From contig CALNXK010000125.1 of NCBI GenBank assembly GCA_942486035.1, forward strand, positions 646,001-710,000: DNA of 64,000 bases, written 5' to 3'. This document shows, one piece after another, positions 10,812 through 19,790 of the stretch. Positions within the stretch are counted from its first letter, which is position 1. Each line of letters opens with the position of its first letter. The notes beneath the pieces were generated by a model. It made no database searches, had not been told where the DNA came from, and saw only the letters and a list, made by a program, of their open reading frames with translations. Source of the DNA: Porites lobata (taxonomy: Eukaryota; Cnidaria; Anthozoa; Scleractinia; Poritidae). The position numbers and the translations under genes were made by a program.

Positions 10812-11906
10812 ATGCCTCGAACGTTTCCTCGAATTTGTCCGCTATGTGGCAAACCTGGTGTGTCCAACTTGAGTTCTCATCTTGAAATTGTCCATGACTT
10901 AACCGGGCTAAGACGAACACGACTCTTAACAGAGGCTAAGGTTTCTTGGGAATCAAAAAGAGAATATATTTCTACAAGCGTCGACTTACCTCGTTGTTCA
11001 TCTAGTTCCACGAGAAAAATATGTGAACCAAGAAAAAGAAGACCAGTAAGACCAGTAAACGAAACGCCGAAAACTTCTTCTACTGCAAAGAAGGTAAAGC
11101 TTTCCCATGATGTTTCCTTGGCAACCGAGCCTTATCCAGATTTTATGTTTCGCCATAAGTTCTCACTCCTTGTGGTTGGCCCTAGTCAATCAGGGAAAAC
11201 AGTTTTCGTCGAACAGATTCTAACGAGAGATCGTATTGTCTACGAAACCAACAAGCCCCGTCGCATTTTATGGTATTACAGTCAGTGGCAAGATAGATAC
11301 GAAGCTTTGAAATCAGCGATCGGAAAGGACATTAAATTTTTTCGTGGCCTTCCCACATTTCAAGATGATCTGCGAGAAATTGACCCAAAATACAACAACG
11401 TTATCATCTTTGATGATCTAATGGCAGAAGCGATCGAAAGCCCCATCGTTTCTCGGTTGTTTACCCAAGGTCGCCGTAGAAATGCCAGCGTCATACTGCT
11501 CCTTCAGAATATGTTCCCCAAGGGAAAATTTAACACCGATATCAGTCGGAATGCACAGTACATGGCTCTTTTCCGAAGTCCTAGCGATCGGAAACAAATC
11601 GGAATTGTTGCTGAGCGTATGTTTGATAAGAATCGCCAACGATTCATGACAGCTTATTATCAGGAAACAGAGAGGCCTTACGGTTACATCTTTGTAGATA
11701 ATAAACCGGACACGGCGGCAAATAAGCAGGTGTTGAGCGACATCTTTGGCTCTTGTCGAGTTTACCCAAGTATCAACAAAACCTTAAAACCAGAGGGAGA
11801 GGTGGAATCGATCCCCCCAAAGGATCTTATTGTGCCCCGAAATATGGTGAAGCTAAATCATCTACGCGTAAACCGAAACCGTTTGATCTGGATTGGTGTG
11901 GGATGA
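10812..11906 (+). CDS. FtsK/HerA-type DNA-packaging ATPase (A32-like) with N-terminal C2H2 finger, 364 aa
   Basis: Residues 9-28 form a C2H2 zinc finger (C9, C12, H23, H28). A basic Ser/Thr-rich linker (about 60-105) follows. The ATPase core has a Walker A GPSQSGKT at 123-130, a Walker B VIIFDD at 197-202, an arginine-rich TQGRRRNASVILLLQN block (218-233) and a FRSPSDRKQI block. These are the marks of the A32-type genome-packaging ATPases of Polintons and adintoviruses, which translocate DNA into capsids. Here it is the only packaging-related gene and no capsid gene accompanies it. The start is the first ATG after the TATA-like element. The last 50 residues (from about 310) may not be native: the overlapping +1 frame looks more protein-like there, so a frameshift near the end is possible. 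All ATP-binding motifs are intact. Confidence 0.85.
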   Translation: MPRTFPRICPLCGKPGVSNLSSHLEIVHDLTGLRRTRLLTEAKVSWESKREYISTSVDLPRCSSSSTRKICEPRKRRPVRPVNETPKTSSTAKKVKLSHDVSLATEPYPDFMFRHKFSLLVVGPSQSGKTVFVEQILTRDRIVYETNKPRRILWYYSQWQDRYEALKSAIGKDIKFFRGLPTFQDDLREIDPKYNNVIIFDDLMAEAIESPIVSRLFTQGRRRNASVILLLQNMFPKGKFNTDISRNAQYMALFRSPSDRKQIGIVAERMFDKNRQRFMTAYYQETERPYGYIFVDNKPDTAANKQVLSDIFGSCRVYPSINKTLKPEGEVESIPPKDLIVPRNMVKLNHLRVNRNRLIWIGVG

Positions 11907-12187
11907 CCTGGTCCGCCTTGCAGAATTATTTACATGGAGCGCCCTATCTCAAAGCTATTCCAGAAGGGTTTGGCCTTTGCGAGATGTACACGAGCACTCG
12001 AAATGCTGTTAACCCTTATACCCCCACAGTCATGTTTGCATCTGAAAATTACTGGCCCGTCAAAATAAAACATTATTCCAACGGCAAAAGAAAGTGGATT
12101 TATATACACGAAGACGAACCAAGTGTCCAAGCATTTCTTCAAGAAACGAAAGCAATCGAAAGAGCTAGAGGGAGAGGCACTTTCTAG
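11903..12187 (+). CDS. Small protein of unknown function overlapping the ATPase stop codon (94 aa)
   Basis: The ATG at 11903 overlaps the ATPase stop in an ATGA arrangement, which would suit termination-reinitiation. The frame is open further upstream to about 11753 without an ATG, so the alternative is that this is the true C-terminal part of the ATPase polypeptide after a one-base frameshift. The protein includes MTWSALQNYLHGAPYLKAIP, an NPYTPTVMF stretch and WIYIHEDEPSVQAFL, and ends in a basic RARGRG tail. No domain recognised. AATAAA follows 59 bases later. Confidence 0.55.
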   Translation: MTWSALQNYLHGAPYLKAIPEGFGLCEMYTSTRNAVNPYTPTVMFASENYWPVKIKHYSNGKRKWIYIHEDEPSVQAFLQETKAIERARGRGTF

Positions 12188-12245
12188 GCTTTAATCATTT
12201 GCTCACCATATTGTAATCCTTTTTCTTAAGTTGTTGAGTTACTAC

Positions 12246-12251
12246 AATAAA
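12246..12251 (+). terminator. Poly(A) signal of the ATPase transcription unit
   Basis: AATAAA 59 bases after the stop of the third ORF and just outside the right inverted repeat. Confidence 0.6.
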
Positions 12252-12301
12252 TCTATTTTTGCTTTGTAAGATTCGAAGAAATAAAAGCTTTTAAGATGTT
12301 C

Positions 12302-12967
12302 ACCCAAGCGCATTCACGCTATTGTTTATATATAATTGAGTTGATTCCCGTGGATAATTTATGCGACAAGTGTTCATGTTGGCTCAGTGTATATTAAATT
12401 AGTTTGCGATGAATAATAAAATACAGTTCGCTTGCGTTCGTTTTGTTTCGTATGATACAGGTCTAAAAGGAAAAAGGCCAACCTGTTAATGGTTAACGCT
12501 CGATACCACAGTCTAGAAACGTTTGAAGGTTGAATTATATTGACAAAACAGAATCAATGGTTTTGTAGAATAAAAATATTTATCTTTGGTCACAGTGAAT
12601 AGTTCTAAGTCGACTACTGTTTTCGGACCGTTGACTAGTATGTTTGGAAGCTATCCGCTCAAATATATTATTTACTGGAGTTTGTGACAATAATAAAATG
12701 CTGAACGGAGAGCCCGCTTTTATGTTAAACACATAATAGATTGTTTACTATCCAATCAGGGTTAAAAGAGCCCGGGCAAGTCTAGACAAGCCTATTGTTC
12801 CTATTGTAGTAGAGTGACGCTCATTAGTAAACCTAATCCAAATTAGTATGCAGGAAGACACTTCTTTCCGAGGTGACATCATAGGCTTATGCATATCAAT
12901 TAAGGGAAGGCACACGGAAGGCAAGGGAAGGCACCAACGGGGTTAATTTCCAACATAGTAGACTACT
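12302..12967 (-). repeat. Right terminal inverted repeat of the Polinton-like element
   Basis: Inverted partner of 8886-9556. It begins directly after the 3' end of the small third ORF and its poly(A) signal, so the element carries almost no spare sequence between genes and repeats. Confidence 0.85.
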
Positions 12968-12973
12968 AAAACT

Positions 12974-13650
12974 ACTGTACAGTACTTCACGGACATCGAT
13001 GAAATGATCCAAGACAACATGATCATGAAAAGCTGGGACAGAGGGCTCAGATGGAAGTTTTTAGAGCAAACCAAAGCCTCTTTAGCAGACCTGTAGGACA
13101 TTGCAAGAGCTCATGAAGCTATGGATGATTGACTGAAGTCTATGAATAAACCACTGGTATAAAACATGGATCATATGATCTCAGTTAAACTGCACAACTT
13201 CCAGAGCAAAGGAGGAGGACATTCACATAGTGGAGAAAGCGAGGAAAAAAACGGTAAGATGCGAGAGCCTGGTCCAAATCATTCTAGAAATTACAACTAC
13301 AATCGTTTTGGCCATTTTGCAAGAGATTCATGTTGCCTAGCTAGGAATAACAACTGTGAAGTGTAGAGCCTATAGACACTTCGCAGCTTGTTGTGATAAA
13401 AAAAACAAGAAGCCATCACCTAATAGCAAGGAAGGAATCAATCCAGCAAACAACTGGAAGGCTTACCAGGTAGCCAAGGAGCCACTTGGAGAAATCATAC
13501 TCAGCATTGGAGGAGTACAGCAAGATGGCGTATTAATAGATTCAGGGGCGTCATGTAACCAGGCGTACTACAACACATGCAACAATTTAAAACATAGCTA
13601 TCTACCTGACAGGAAATATTGTGTGAATTTAGGAGGTCATGTAAACACAT
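12974..13650 (+). pseudogene. Gypsy-like gag/protease fragment
   Basis: Read across stops and frameshifts, the segment gives a gag C-terminal helix (FTDIDEMIQD..., LADLQDIARAHEAMDD). Two degraded CCHC knuckles follow (YNRFGHFARDSC and CRAYRHFAACC). A retropepsin start comes next (GGVQQDGVLIDSGASCN, with the DSG catalytic triplet, about 13510-13560). The order matches Gypsy/Mag-type polyproteins. The fragment starts right at the right target duplication of the Polinton-like element and ends near 13650 against a LINE fragment. No LTRs are linked to it. Confidence 0.7.
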
Positions 13651-13654
13651 GCAG

Positions 13655-14560
13655 AACGGTCAGCCGCGGTTGTCCCTAGGGCTCCACCCTAAGCCCGTTG
13701 CTGTGGAATATCTTTCAGAACGATCTGTCTTACTGGGTATCGAGAAACTTATCAATGTATGCAGACGACCACTAAATATATCGCATTGGATCTGATTAAT
13801 CTAGTGTTTCATCCAAGCCCAGAGTGGTATGACTCCAATCCTCTTGCTGGAAACCTCAAAAAATACCAAACTATGAACATTGGGTACAGTCAGGCTATCA
13901 ACAGTGTGGCACATGCAATTCATGGAAACAATGAGGAAATAAAAAATGTAGAAAATCTCAGACTCTTAGATGTTACAATAGATTCCAAATTTATCTTTAC
14001 TGATCACATTAGCACAATTTGTGAGAAAGCTAGTCAAAGAATTGGCATCCTCATGCGACTTAGGAAGTTAAGTTACTATTATTCAAATCAGCAGGTTTAC
14101 TGTACATTACGTATTGCCATTTGGTCTAGCATTTTTGTAGATCTCGTGATGTGTAAAAACTAGAAAGGCTGCAAAAAAAAGGGAATGAGGGCAGTATATA
14201 AAGATAAGCATACAAGTTATCTCCTACTTCTAAGAGGGCAGAATTACCAACACTGCTGAACGGCACCTGGAGGATATTTGCATCCTCATGTACAAAGTGA
14301 AGCACAAACCATGTCCAACTTATATCTGTATTCTTTTCAATAATCATTATTCTTCTTATTCTTAATAACAATCGGATTTCTCTATTCCTCAGTATAATAC
14401 TGTAACATATGGTGAGCATTCTTTACAGTATCTTGGGCCTAAGTTATGGGGGAAATTACCTCCTGATTTTAGACAGCAAAAAAGTTGAATATTTCTAAAA
14501 GCAGCAACAGAGTCTACAACTCCAAATCCGACAGACGACAATGACTGCTAGTACAAGAGT
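13655..14560 (+). pseudogene. 3' part of a LINE ORF2 (reverse transcriptase tail)
   Basis: The segment begins at the RT motif SRGCPQGSTLSPLLWNIF (frame-shifted). It passes a YADD-type box (LSMYADDH, about 13755-13772), a ..NPLAGNLKKYQTMNIGY stretch and a thumb-like NLRLLDVTIDSKFIFTDHI block (13950-14015). It fades through a decayed C-terminus (..RAVYKDKHTSY.., LGPKLWGKLPPDF-like). This arrangement is typical of animal LINEs of the CR1/Jockey type. Multiple frameshifts and stops; 5'-truncated; no clear poly(A) tail. Confidence 0.72.
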
Positions 14561-15490
14561 GAAGATATTGTTCAACAGCGAAAGTCAGCGATCATATGTA
14601 AGCAATAATCTTGGGGCAAGGTTTGGTCTGAAGTCCACCAAAACAGAAACCCTTCATCTCAATATGTTTGGAGAGACGAGTTTTCAAAAGCAAAAATGTT
14701 AAGTTCTCACCTTGTTGTTTGGCAACCTAAACGACGAAACATCAAGAACAACCCTCAAAGATGCGACCACTTTAGGCGCCATGGCGACTAAAATTTTGGT
14801 ACTGGCCACTTGATTCGGAAAATAGTTGCCAAGTTGGCGACCAGAGAAAAACTGAAGATACAAAAAAGATGATCAATTGTCTGAATTGTACTGAAATGAT
14901 TAAGGTCCTCTGCTGATATCCCAGAGGGGGGAGATTAGAAGATCTCGTCGATATTCATTCAAACAAATGCTTACTTCGCTAAGATTTCTACTAAAATATT
15001 GTTCTGCTCCACTGAGCACAGATCCGTTGCCTAGCATGTGACATATTTTTAACCCTGTAACGCGTGACAAGCAGCAAGCAATCGATTTGTTTTTCATAAT
15101 TTTCTCTTGGAAACCGCGTGTGCAGCTAGACTGGAAAGACTACAACGCAAATAAATGTATATTTTGGGGTTAAAATAAATGGAAAAGCAGAACGTTTACG
15201 TCGGCAGGGAACATTTTAAGATAAATTTGAGTAACATGAAATGTTGAATCGTTTTTTTATATAAAAAATAAAAAAACAATTGTCTTAAACGTCTTCACCA
15301 AAAGTAAAGCAAAAGGTATTTATTGCAATCTCCCAAGCGGTATTTTTGTTTGCGTTTTTTTGGCTGATAGAAAACTATAGGGTTGATTTATAGATCACGT
15401 CGTCTTTTCCGGCTGCGTCGTTGAGGCAATTTTTGTTTCGTAGGACAGATGTAAATAAATTCTCAATGTGCGGTTTCATTAGTAAAATAC
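14561..15490. other. Unassigned intergenic DNA
   Basis: No recognisable coding sequence. The last four bases (ATAC, 15487-15490) are the left target duplication of the Gypsy element that follows. Confidence 0.4.
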
Positions 15491-15650
15491 TGTGGCGCGA
15501 GGCAAACCCCGCGGGTACCCCTCTAAGTAAGTCACGTGAGATGGCGTAATAACCATGTGCGAGGAAATGATTGTAAGACTAGTTGAGTAGCAGATTAAAC
15601 ATGTGTTGTTCTCTTAACGCCGTGTTTTAACTGGGAATCATGGCATCACA
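15491..15650 (+). repeat. 5' LTR of the Gypsy element
   Basis: 160 bp, TG...CA ends, six differences from the 3' LTR by eye. Confidence 0.9.
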
Positions 15651-15651
15651 C

Positions 15652-15663
15652 TGGTGGCAGCGG
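15652..15663 (+). promoter_or_regulatory. Candidate primer-binding site
   Basis: TGGTGGCAGCGG starts two bases after the 5' LTR. TGG would pair with a tRNA CCA end; the matching tRNA was not identified. Confidence 0.5.
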
Positions 15664-15803
15664 TAAACCAAGACGAACTTCACGGATATATGTGTTTAAT
15701 GGCGATATTTTCATGATTTGCGTGACTGCGTCTCATCGCCCTCCGTTGTTTTTCATCCAAAGTCTCTTCGTGTGTTTGCTATCGTGGTCTCGCCCGTTTG
15801 CAA

Positions 15804-16006
15804 TGGCGGAAAACTCACTTGTGGATCCAGGATTTAAGGGAATGAGTTGTTCAACACCAGCTTATCCTTTTAAAGCGGGAAACCCATTTAAATCAGAGTC
15901 TGTTTCATCTGTAGACTCACCAATGCATGTGGAGAGTCCAGGTCGGCGATTTCAATCAGCGGATGTCTTGGATGTCTTGGGAGTGGAGCTACAGTCAGGT
16001 AAGAGG
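15804..16006 (+). CDS. Exon-like open frame of unknown product (exon 1 candidate)
   Basis: ATG at 15804 opens MAENSLVDPGFKGMS... and runs to a splice-donor-like GTAAGAG just after ..LGVELQS. A further exon-like acidic stretch (about 16235-16347, ..DDYKDISSFDDDADFSS..SESASQ) sits between an acceptor-like TTGACAG and a donor-like GTACAT. Ser/Asp-rich N-termini of this kind precede the catalytic part in the transposase gene at 30878-35831. So these may be the first exons of the same CACTA transposase gene, though no domain confirms it. Confidence 0.35.
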
Positions 16007-16347
16007 GACGAAGTTCCAGATCTTGATCTTGCTCTTGCACGAAATTGCTTTGAACTCTTTTCAACTTCACATTTCTGCAGCAAAAACTGAAACAAAATGA
16101 AGGCTGGATAAATTTTATTGGGATCTTTTAATTTATTTGAATGTATATTTGGTGGCATTTGGCAATATAATGTGGAAATAAGAAAATAGAGATTTCTATG
16201 ATCAGCCATGATAGTGTCCCTTTAACATTGACAGGTTGCGACCAGGTTGATGATTATAAAGATATCTCCAGCTTTGATGATGACGCAGATTTCTCAAGTG
16301 CAATGAATGATGACATACATGTAGAAGAAAGTGAATCGGCCAGTCAG

Positions 16348-17056
16348 GTACATCTAAAGTATAGGCAGATTGGTGCTGACGTCATTGTTTACATTTTTCG
16401 TCATTGAGCATACAGCTTTGCTTGGAGAAGGCGACGCGACAAACTCACTCTAGACTCTGAAAGCTATTTTCGTGCGATATTAAGGAGGTATTAGCTTCCA
16501 AAAACTGTGGCAAAACCCCTAATAATCCCATACATTCTTTGTGAAAATTTACCTTTTCAAATCCAGATCACTCAACAAGTATTAAACAAATCAGGCTCAA
16601 ATTTACATTGTATGTATGGTTCAATTCCACCTGTAACCATCCCCCCAGGCAACCCCGGGAACCGTTTGAAGCAGTCTTGTACCGGGGGTACCGAGGTAGC
16701 GAAAATAAAAAATTAAACTTTTCGTTGTTCTTGCAAAGTACGCTGTTTCTCGGTTTACCGTAGAGAAGATTGCCTATTTCTTAGAAAAAATTCTCTACAA
16801 TTTCTAACTGACTAGTAAGACAAGAATTATCTCTAAAATTTAAAAGCCGCAGTTGTTTAAACTGTGGTGAACATAAATTGTTTACAAGTCTTAATAACCT
16901 ACACATCAACACTTGAGTTGAACCAACCTATGCAATCCAGGGGGGTGGGGGAAACAGTTGAAACTGAACCATACATTAACATTACAGTTAAAGCTCCCTC
17001 AAGCTAGCTTCTTGTTAGGACTTGATGTGTTAATAAACATTTTTTCACTTATAAAG
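16348..17056. other. Intron-like or deleted segment of the truncated CACTA element
   Basis: No open frame with a recognisable domain. In a complete TNP2 transposase gene, the exons carrying the first catalytic aspartate (D-x-P-A motif) would be expected in this interval. They are not seen, which points to an internal deletion. Confidence 0.4.
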
Positions 17057-18505
17057 GTCTACTCTGGCTTTGATAGAAACATGTGGCCTCCGCGCCATAA
17101 TAGCAGTCATCGCTTACACGCAGAGATGGTTAGAAAAGCTTCTACCCAAACAAAGCATGAGTCATTGGCTACAAAGTATGGGGTCTATTATAGTTGCCTG
17201 TTACAGCTTGAATACTTTGATGCAGTGAGGTTCACTGCAATTGACCCCATGCATAATTTGTTTCTAGGCACTGCAAAGAATGTTTTCAAGCTCTGGGTTA
17301 AGAAAAACTTATTATCAAAGAAAGATCTTAAAGTATTGGAAGAACGTATAAATTCATTTGATGTTGGAACAGGAATCGGAAGATTGCCACAAAGAATAGC
17401 ATCCAATTATGGTGGCTACACAGCATCACAATGGAAGAACTGGACCTTAATTTACTCCATGTTTTGTTTAAAAGGCCTGTTACCAGAAAGTCATTTAAGG
17501 TGCTGGCAGACATTTGTTCTTGCTTGGCAGTATCTTTGTACACCAGTTCTGTCCAAGACTGACATTTTGAAAGCTGATCTGCTATTTGTGAAGTTTGGAC
17601 GGAGATTTGAATGTTTGTATGGCAAACAGGCTGTGACACCAAATATGCATCTCCACTGCCATTTAAAAGAATGTGTTATTGACTGTGGTCCAGTGCATTC
17701 CTTTTGGTGTTTTAGCTTTGAGCGTTTTAATGGAATTCTTGGATCAATGCAAGTGAATGGACGATCTGTTGAGGTACAGTTAATGCGTAAACTTCTAGCT
17801 GGGCGGTTCGTCTGGGATGTTCAATTTCCATGTGACTTTCAGGAAAACTTTTTGCCATTTTTTGCTCAAGAGGGAAATGGTTCACCTGAGAGCTTTATTG
17901 TGAAAACAGCTTCCGAACTGTTTAACAGTGCTTGTTGCTTGAGTGTGGGAGCCTTTCAGTGGAGTGATCTAACACTTGTTAGTCTTCCCAGCTCATTTAA
18001 GCATTTTGCATTGGATGAAGATGAGGTAAAGGTACTTTTGGAATGCTATAAGGCATTATACCCTACTGAAGAAATTGAACTTACATCATGTGTCGCACGC
18101 AAGTTCACTAGTGTTGTTCTTGGAACTGAGAAATTTGGCTCGAAAATGGACTGCCGCAAACTGAGATCTGCTCGAATAATGGCCTCCTGGACTACTGATA
18201 ATGGCTCAATTGAAGCTACTGCACCAAGAAGACCTGGAATAGTTACTTCGTACCTTTTGCACAGTATTAAGCTTAATGGACAATTCTGTCAACACGTTTT
18301 TGCTGTTGTTTGGTGGTACAAAACTGACAATGACAAAGGGCACTTTGGCAAACCAGCTGAGGTTTGGAGACGTGACTATGAACACTGTGGACCTTCTTTA
18401 TTTATGCCAGTTCAGCGCATAGCACAAAAATTTGCTTGCTCTTTAGCAAAATTTAATGGGGTAGATAAGCTTGTAGTTAACCCCATTCCTAGGTCATTTC
18501 ATTAG
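17057..18505 (+). pseudogene. CACTA/EnSpm TNP2-type transposase, catalytic C-terminal exon only
   Basis: The open frame reaches back to 16958, but the conserved part starts at VYSGFDRNMWPPR after an acceptor-like ATAAAG at 17056. CACTA-family motifs follow: IDPMHNLFLGTAKNVFKLW (aspartate about residue 96 of the open frame), GRLPQRI, QWKNWTLIYS, TPNMHLHCHL and HSFWCFSFERFNGILG (glutamate about 255). The C-terminal region ends ..VVNPIPRSFH. The aspartate and glutamate are plausible second and third members of the acidic triad. The first (D-x-P-A) would lie in an upstream exon that is absent, so the protein should be inactive. The exon itself is open with no stops over 480 codons, implying recent loss. 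It differs clearly from the transposase at 30878 (IDYMHSTLLGV). Confidence 0.78.
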
Positions 18506-19489
18506 CCGTTTAACATTTGCTGACACTAAGAAATGTATAAGTTGAAACTAAAAAAAAATGTTTTGATTGTCACAATAGATTCTGAGACAAAGACAAGCTT
18601 TTTCAATACTAAAAAATTCTGCATGCTTGACTGAAGCATCATTTGGGCAGGAAAATGAAAAAATAATAAATGTCCCCTGGGTATCTAGCCCCTAGGTAAA
18701 TGTGACCAAAACTTGAAAACAAATCTTGTCCTCCTGGTTGTCATTGTCTCGGAATCTATAGGCTATGTCATAGGATGCTGTAAACTGTTACAAAAATTAG
18801 CTTCAAAAGTGCAACCACTTTTAGTTCATTTACATTCTTCAGTGCCGATTTATCCAATCAAATGCCAACTGGAAACTGCCTCAAATTCTGATTGGATTAT
18901 GTCTGCACTAAAGAATGCAAATTAATTAAAAGAAGACACAATTTTGGCTCCTTGCTGGAAAAGGGTCTAGTCTAATTTTATTGATCTCCATTCCTCTGTC
19001 TCATTGCCCTGTTTACCTTGACAATTCTTTGAGAGTTTTTCAAAGTGAAGGTTACTTTTCACGTGACAAAAATACTCAATGATAAGTAATTGGAAGTTGT
19101 TAAGTTGCTGAAAAAGACATGTGCTGTGGCCTTGTAGCTATGTTTAAATAGGGTGTTTAGGCCACCTTATTAGTTTCATGATAGTGTTAATAATTATGAG
19201 CGAAAAGGTCTGTTCTCTCAAAATTATGGAAGAACTGTATGCCATTTAAGTTCTAAACCGTTTATAGTTTATTCTACAAAAGTAAACAGTTATCTTTTTC
19301 TATTTTGTGCGTTGGCCTTATAGAGATTAGAATTTGTTTATTGAAGGGACTTGTGACTTAATTTCCACAGTTTGTGAAAAGTGAGTAATAAAAGGCACAT
19401 CATGGTACTGATCAAGTTGACTCAATTCATTAATGACTCATTAATCGCCCTGTCAGGTAAAATACAAATATACTTAAAAATTCTATGTC
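18506..19489. other. 3' flank of the CACTA transposase, non-coding
   Basis: No recognised gene. AT-rich, with several short runs similar to 3' untranslated sequence. It leads into the subterminal repeat zone of the CACTA element. Confidence 0.4.
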
Positions 19490-19790
19490 GCACATAACGT
19501 TTTTTTTCGTCCGGCCGTGTAAATCAGTAAACACCTTCACGACAGCTTTAAGCAGCTTTACTATTGGTTTAGTAAAGCTTAGTTTTACGCAATCTTTTCC
19601 TGTCGCGTAAAGTTGCGTAAATCTGGCCCTGCAACTTTACGCAACCCTTACACATGCTTTATCTCCGGTTAAGTAAATCTACCTTTACACGCCTTTACGA
19701 ACAATGTAAAGCTAGTGTAAAGTTTGTTAACCTCCTTTACGCAGATTTACGTAACTTTAATTTTCCGTAAATCTCTTTTTTCATGCCGTG
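19490..19790. repeat. CACTA right terminus with TTTACG/GTAAA subterminal repeats
   Basis: Many copies of TTTACGCAA, GTAAA and their complements crowd 19520-19780 and end in ATCTCTTTTTTCATGCCGTG. A second terminus-like sequence, TTTTTTTTCGTCCGGCCGTG, ends at 19519, about 271 bases earlier. Subterminal repeat arrays of this kind are binding sites for CACTA transposase-associated proteins in known elements. Confidence 0.7.

Larger units (their letters stand above)
8886..12967. mobile_element. Compact Polinton/adintovirus-like element (4.1 kb)
   Basis: A 6-bp direct repeat AAAACT (8880-8885 and 12968-12973) flanks an element that starts AGTAGTC and ends GACTACT. Its inverted repeats are about 665-670 bp long. 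Long inverted repeats, AG/CT ends and a 6-bp duplication are the structural marks of Polintons (Mavericks). Between the repeats lie an acidic-protein gene (minus), an 11-bp minisatellite, a packaging-type ATPase gene (plus) and a small third ORF. The usual Polinton protein-primed DNA polymerase, retroviral-type integrase, protease and capsid genes are all absent, so it must depend on proteins supplied elsewhere. The two ATPase-side genes and the acidic gene are intact, which argues for a defined non-autonomous or satellite-like family and not random decay. Confidence 0.82.
15664..19790 (+). mobile_element. 5'-truncated CACTA (EnSpm) transposon nested in the Gypsy element
   Basis: The right terminus is well defined. 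The reverse complement of 19765-19790 begins CACGGCATGAAAAAAGAGAT, close to the CACTGGACGAAAAAACGGAT end of the 18.9-kb CACTA element at 28425. Dense TTTAC/GTAAA subterminal repeats lie inside it. The Gypsy protease frame resumes directly after it (..ATTTTGGGTAAGGACTTC). It carries a TNP2-type transposase exon and exon-like pieces upstream. No left terminus with matching sequence exists between the LTR and the first exon. So a deletion has probably removed the CACTA left end together with gag and half of the protease; the exact left boundary is unknown. Confidence 0.72.

Noticed and set aside
15651..15800. Left end of the CACTA element inside the Gypsy copy (a CACGG at about 15682)
   Set aside because: The sequence after CACGG lacks the GAAAAAA and GATTTACGG part of the terminal repeat, and the preceding bases do not match the ATT that follows the right end.
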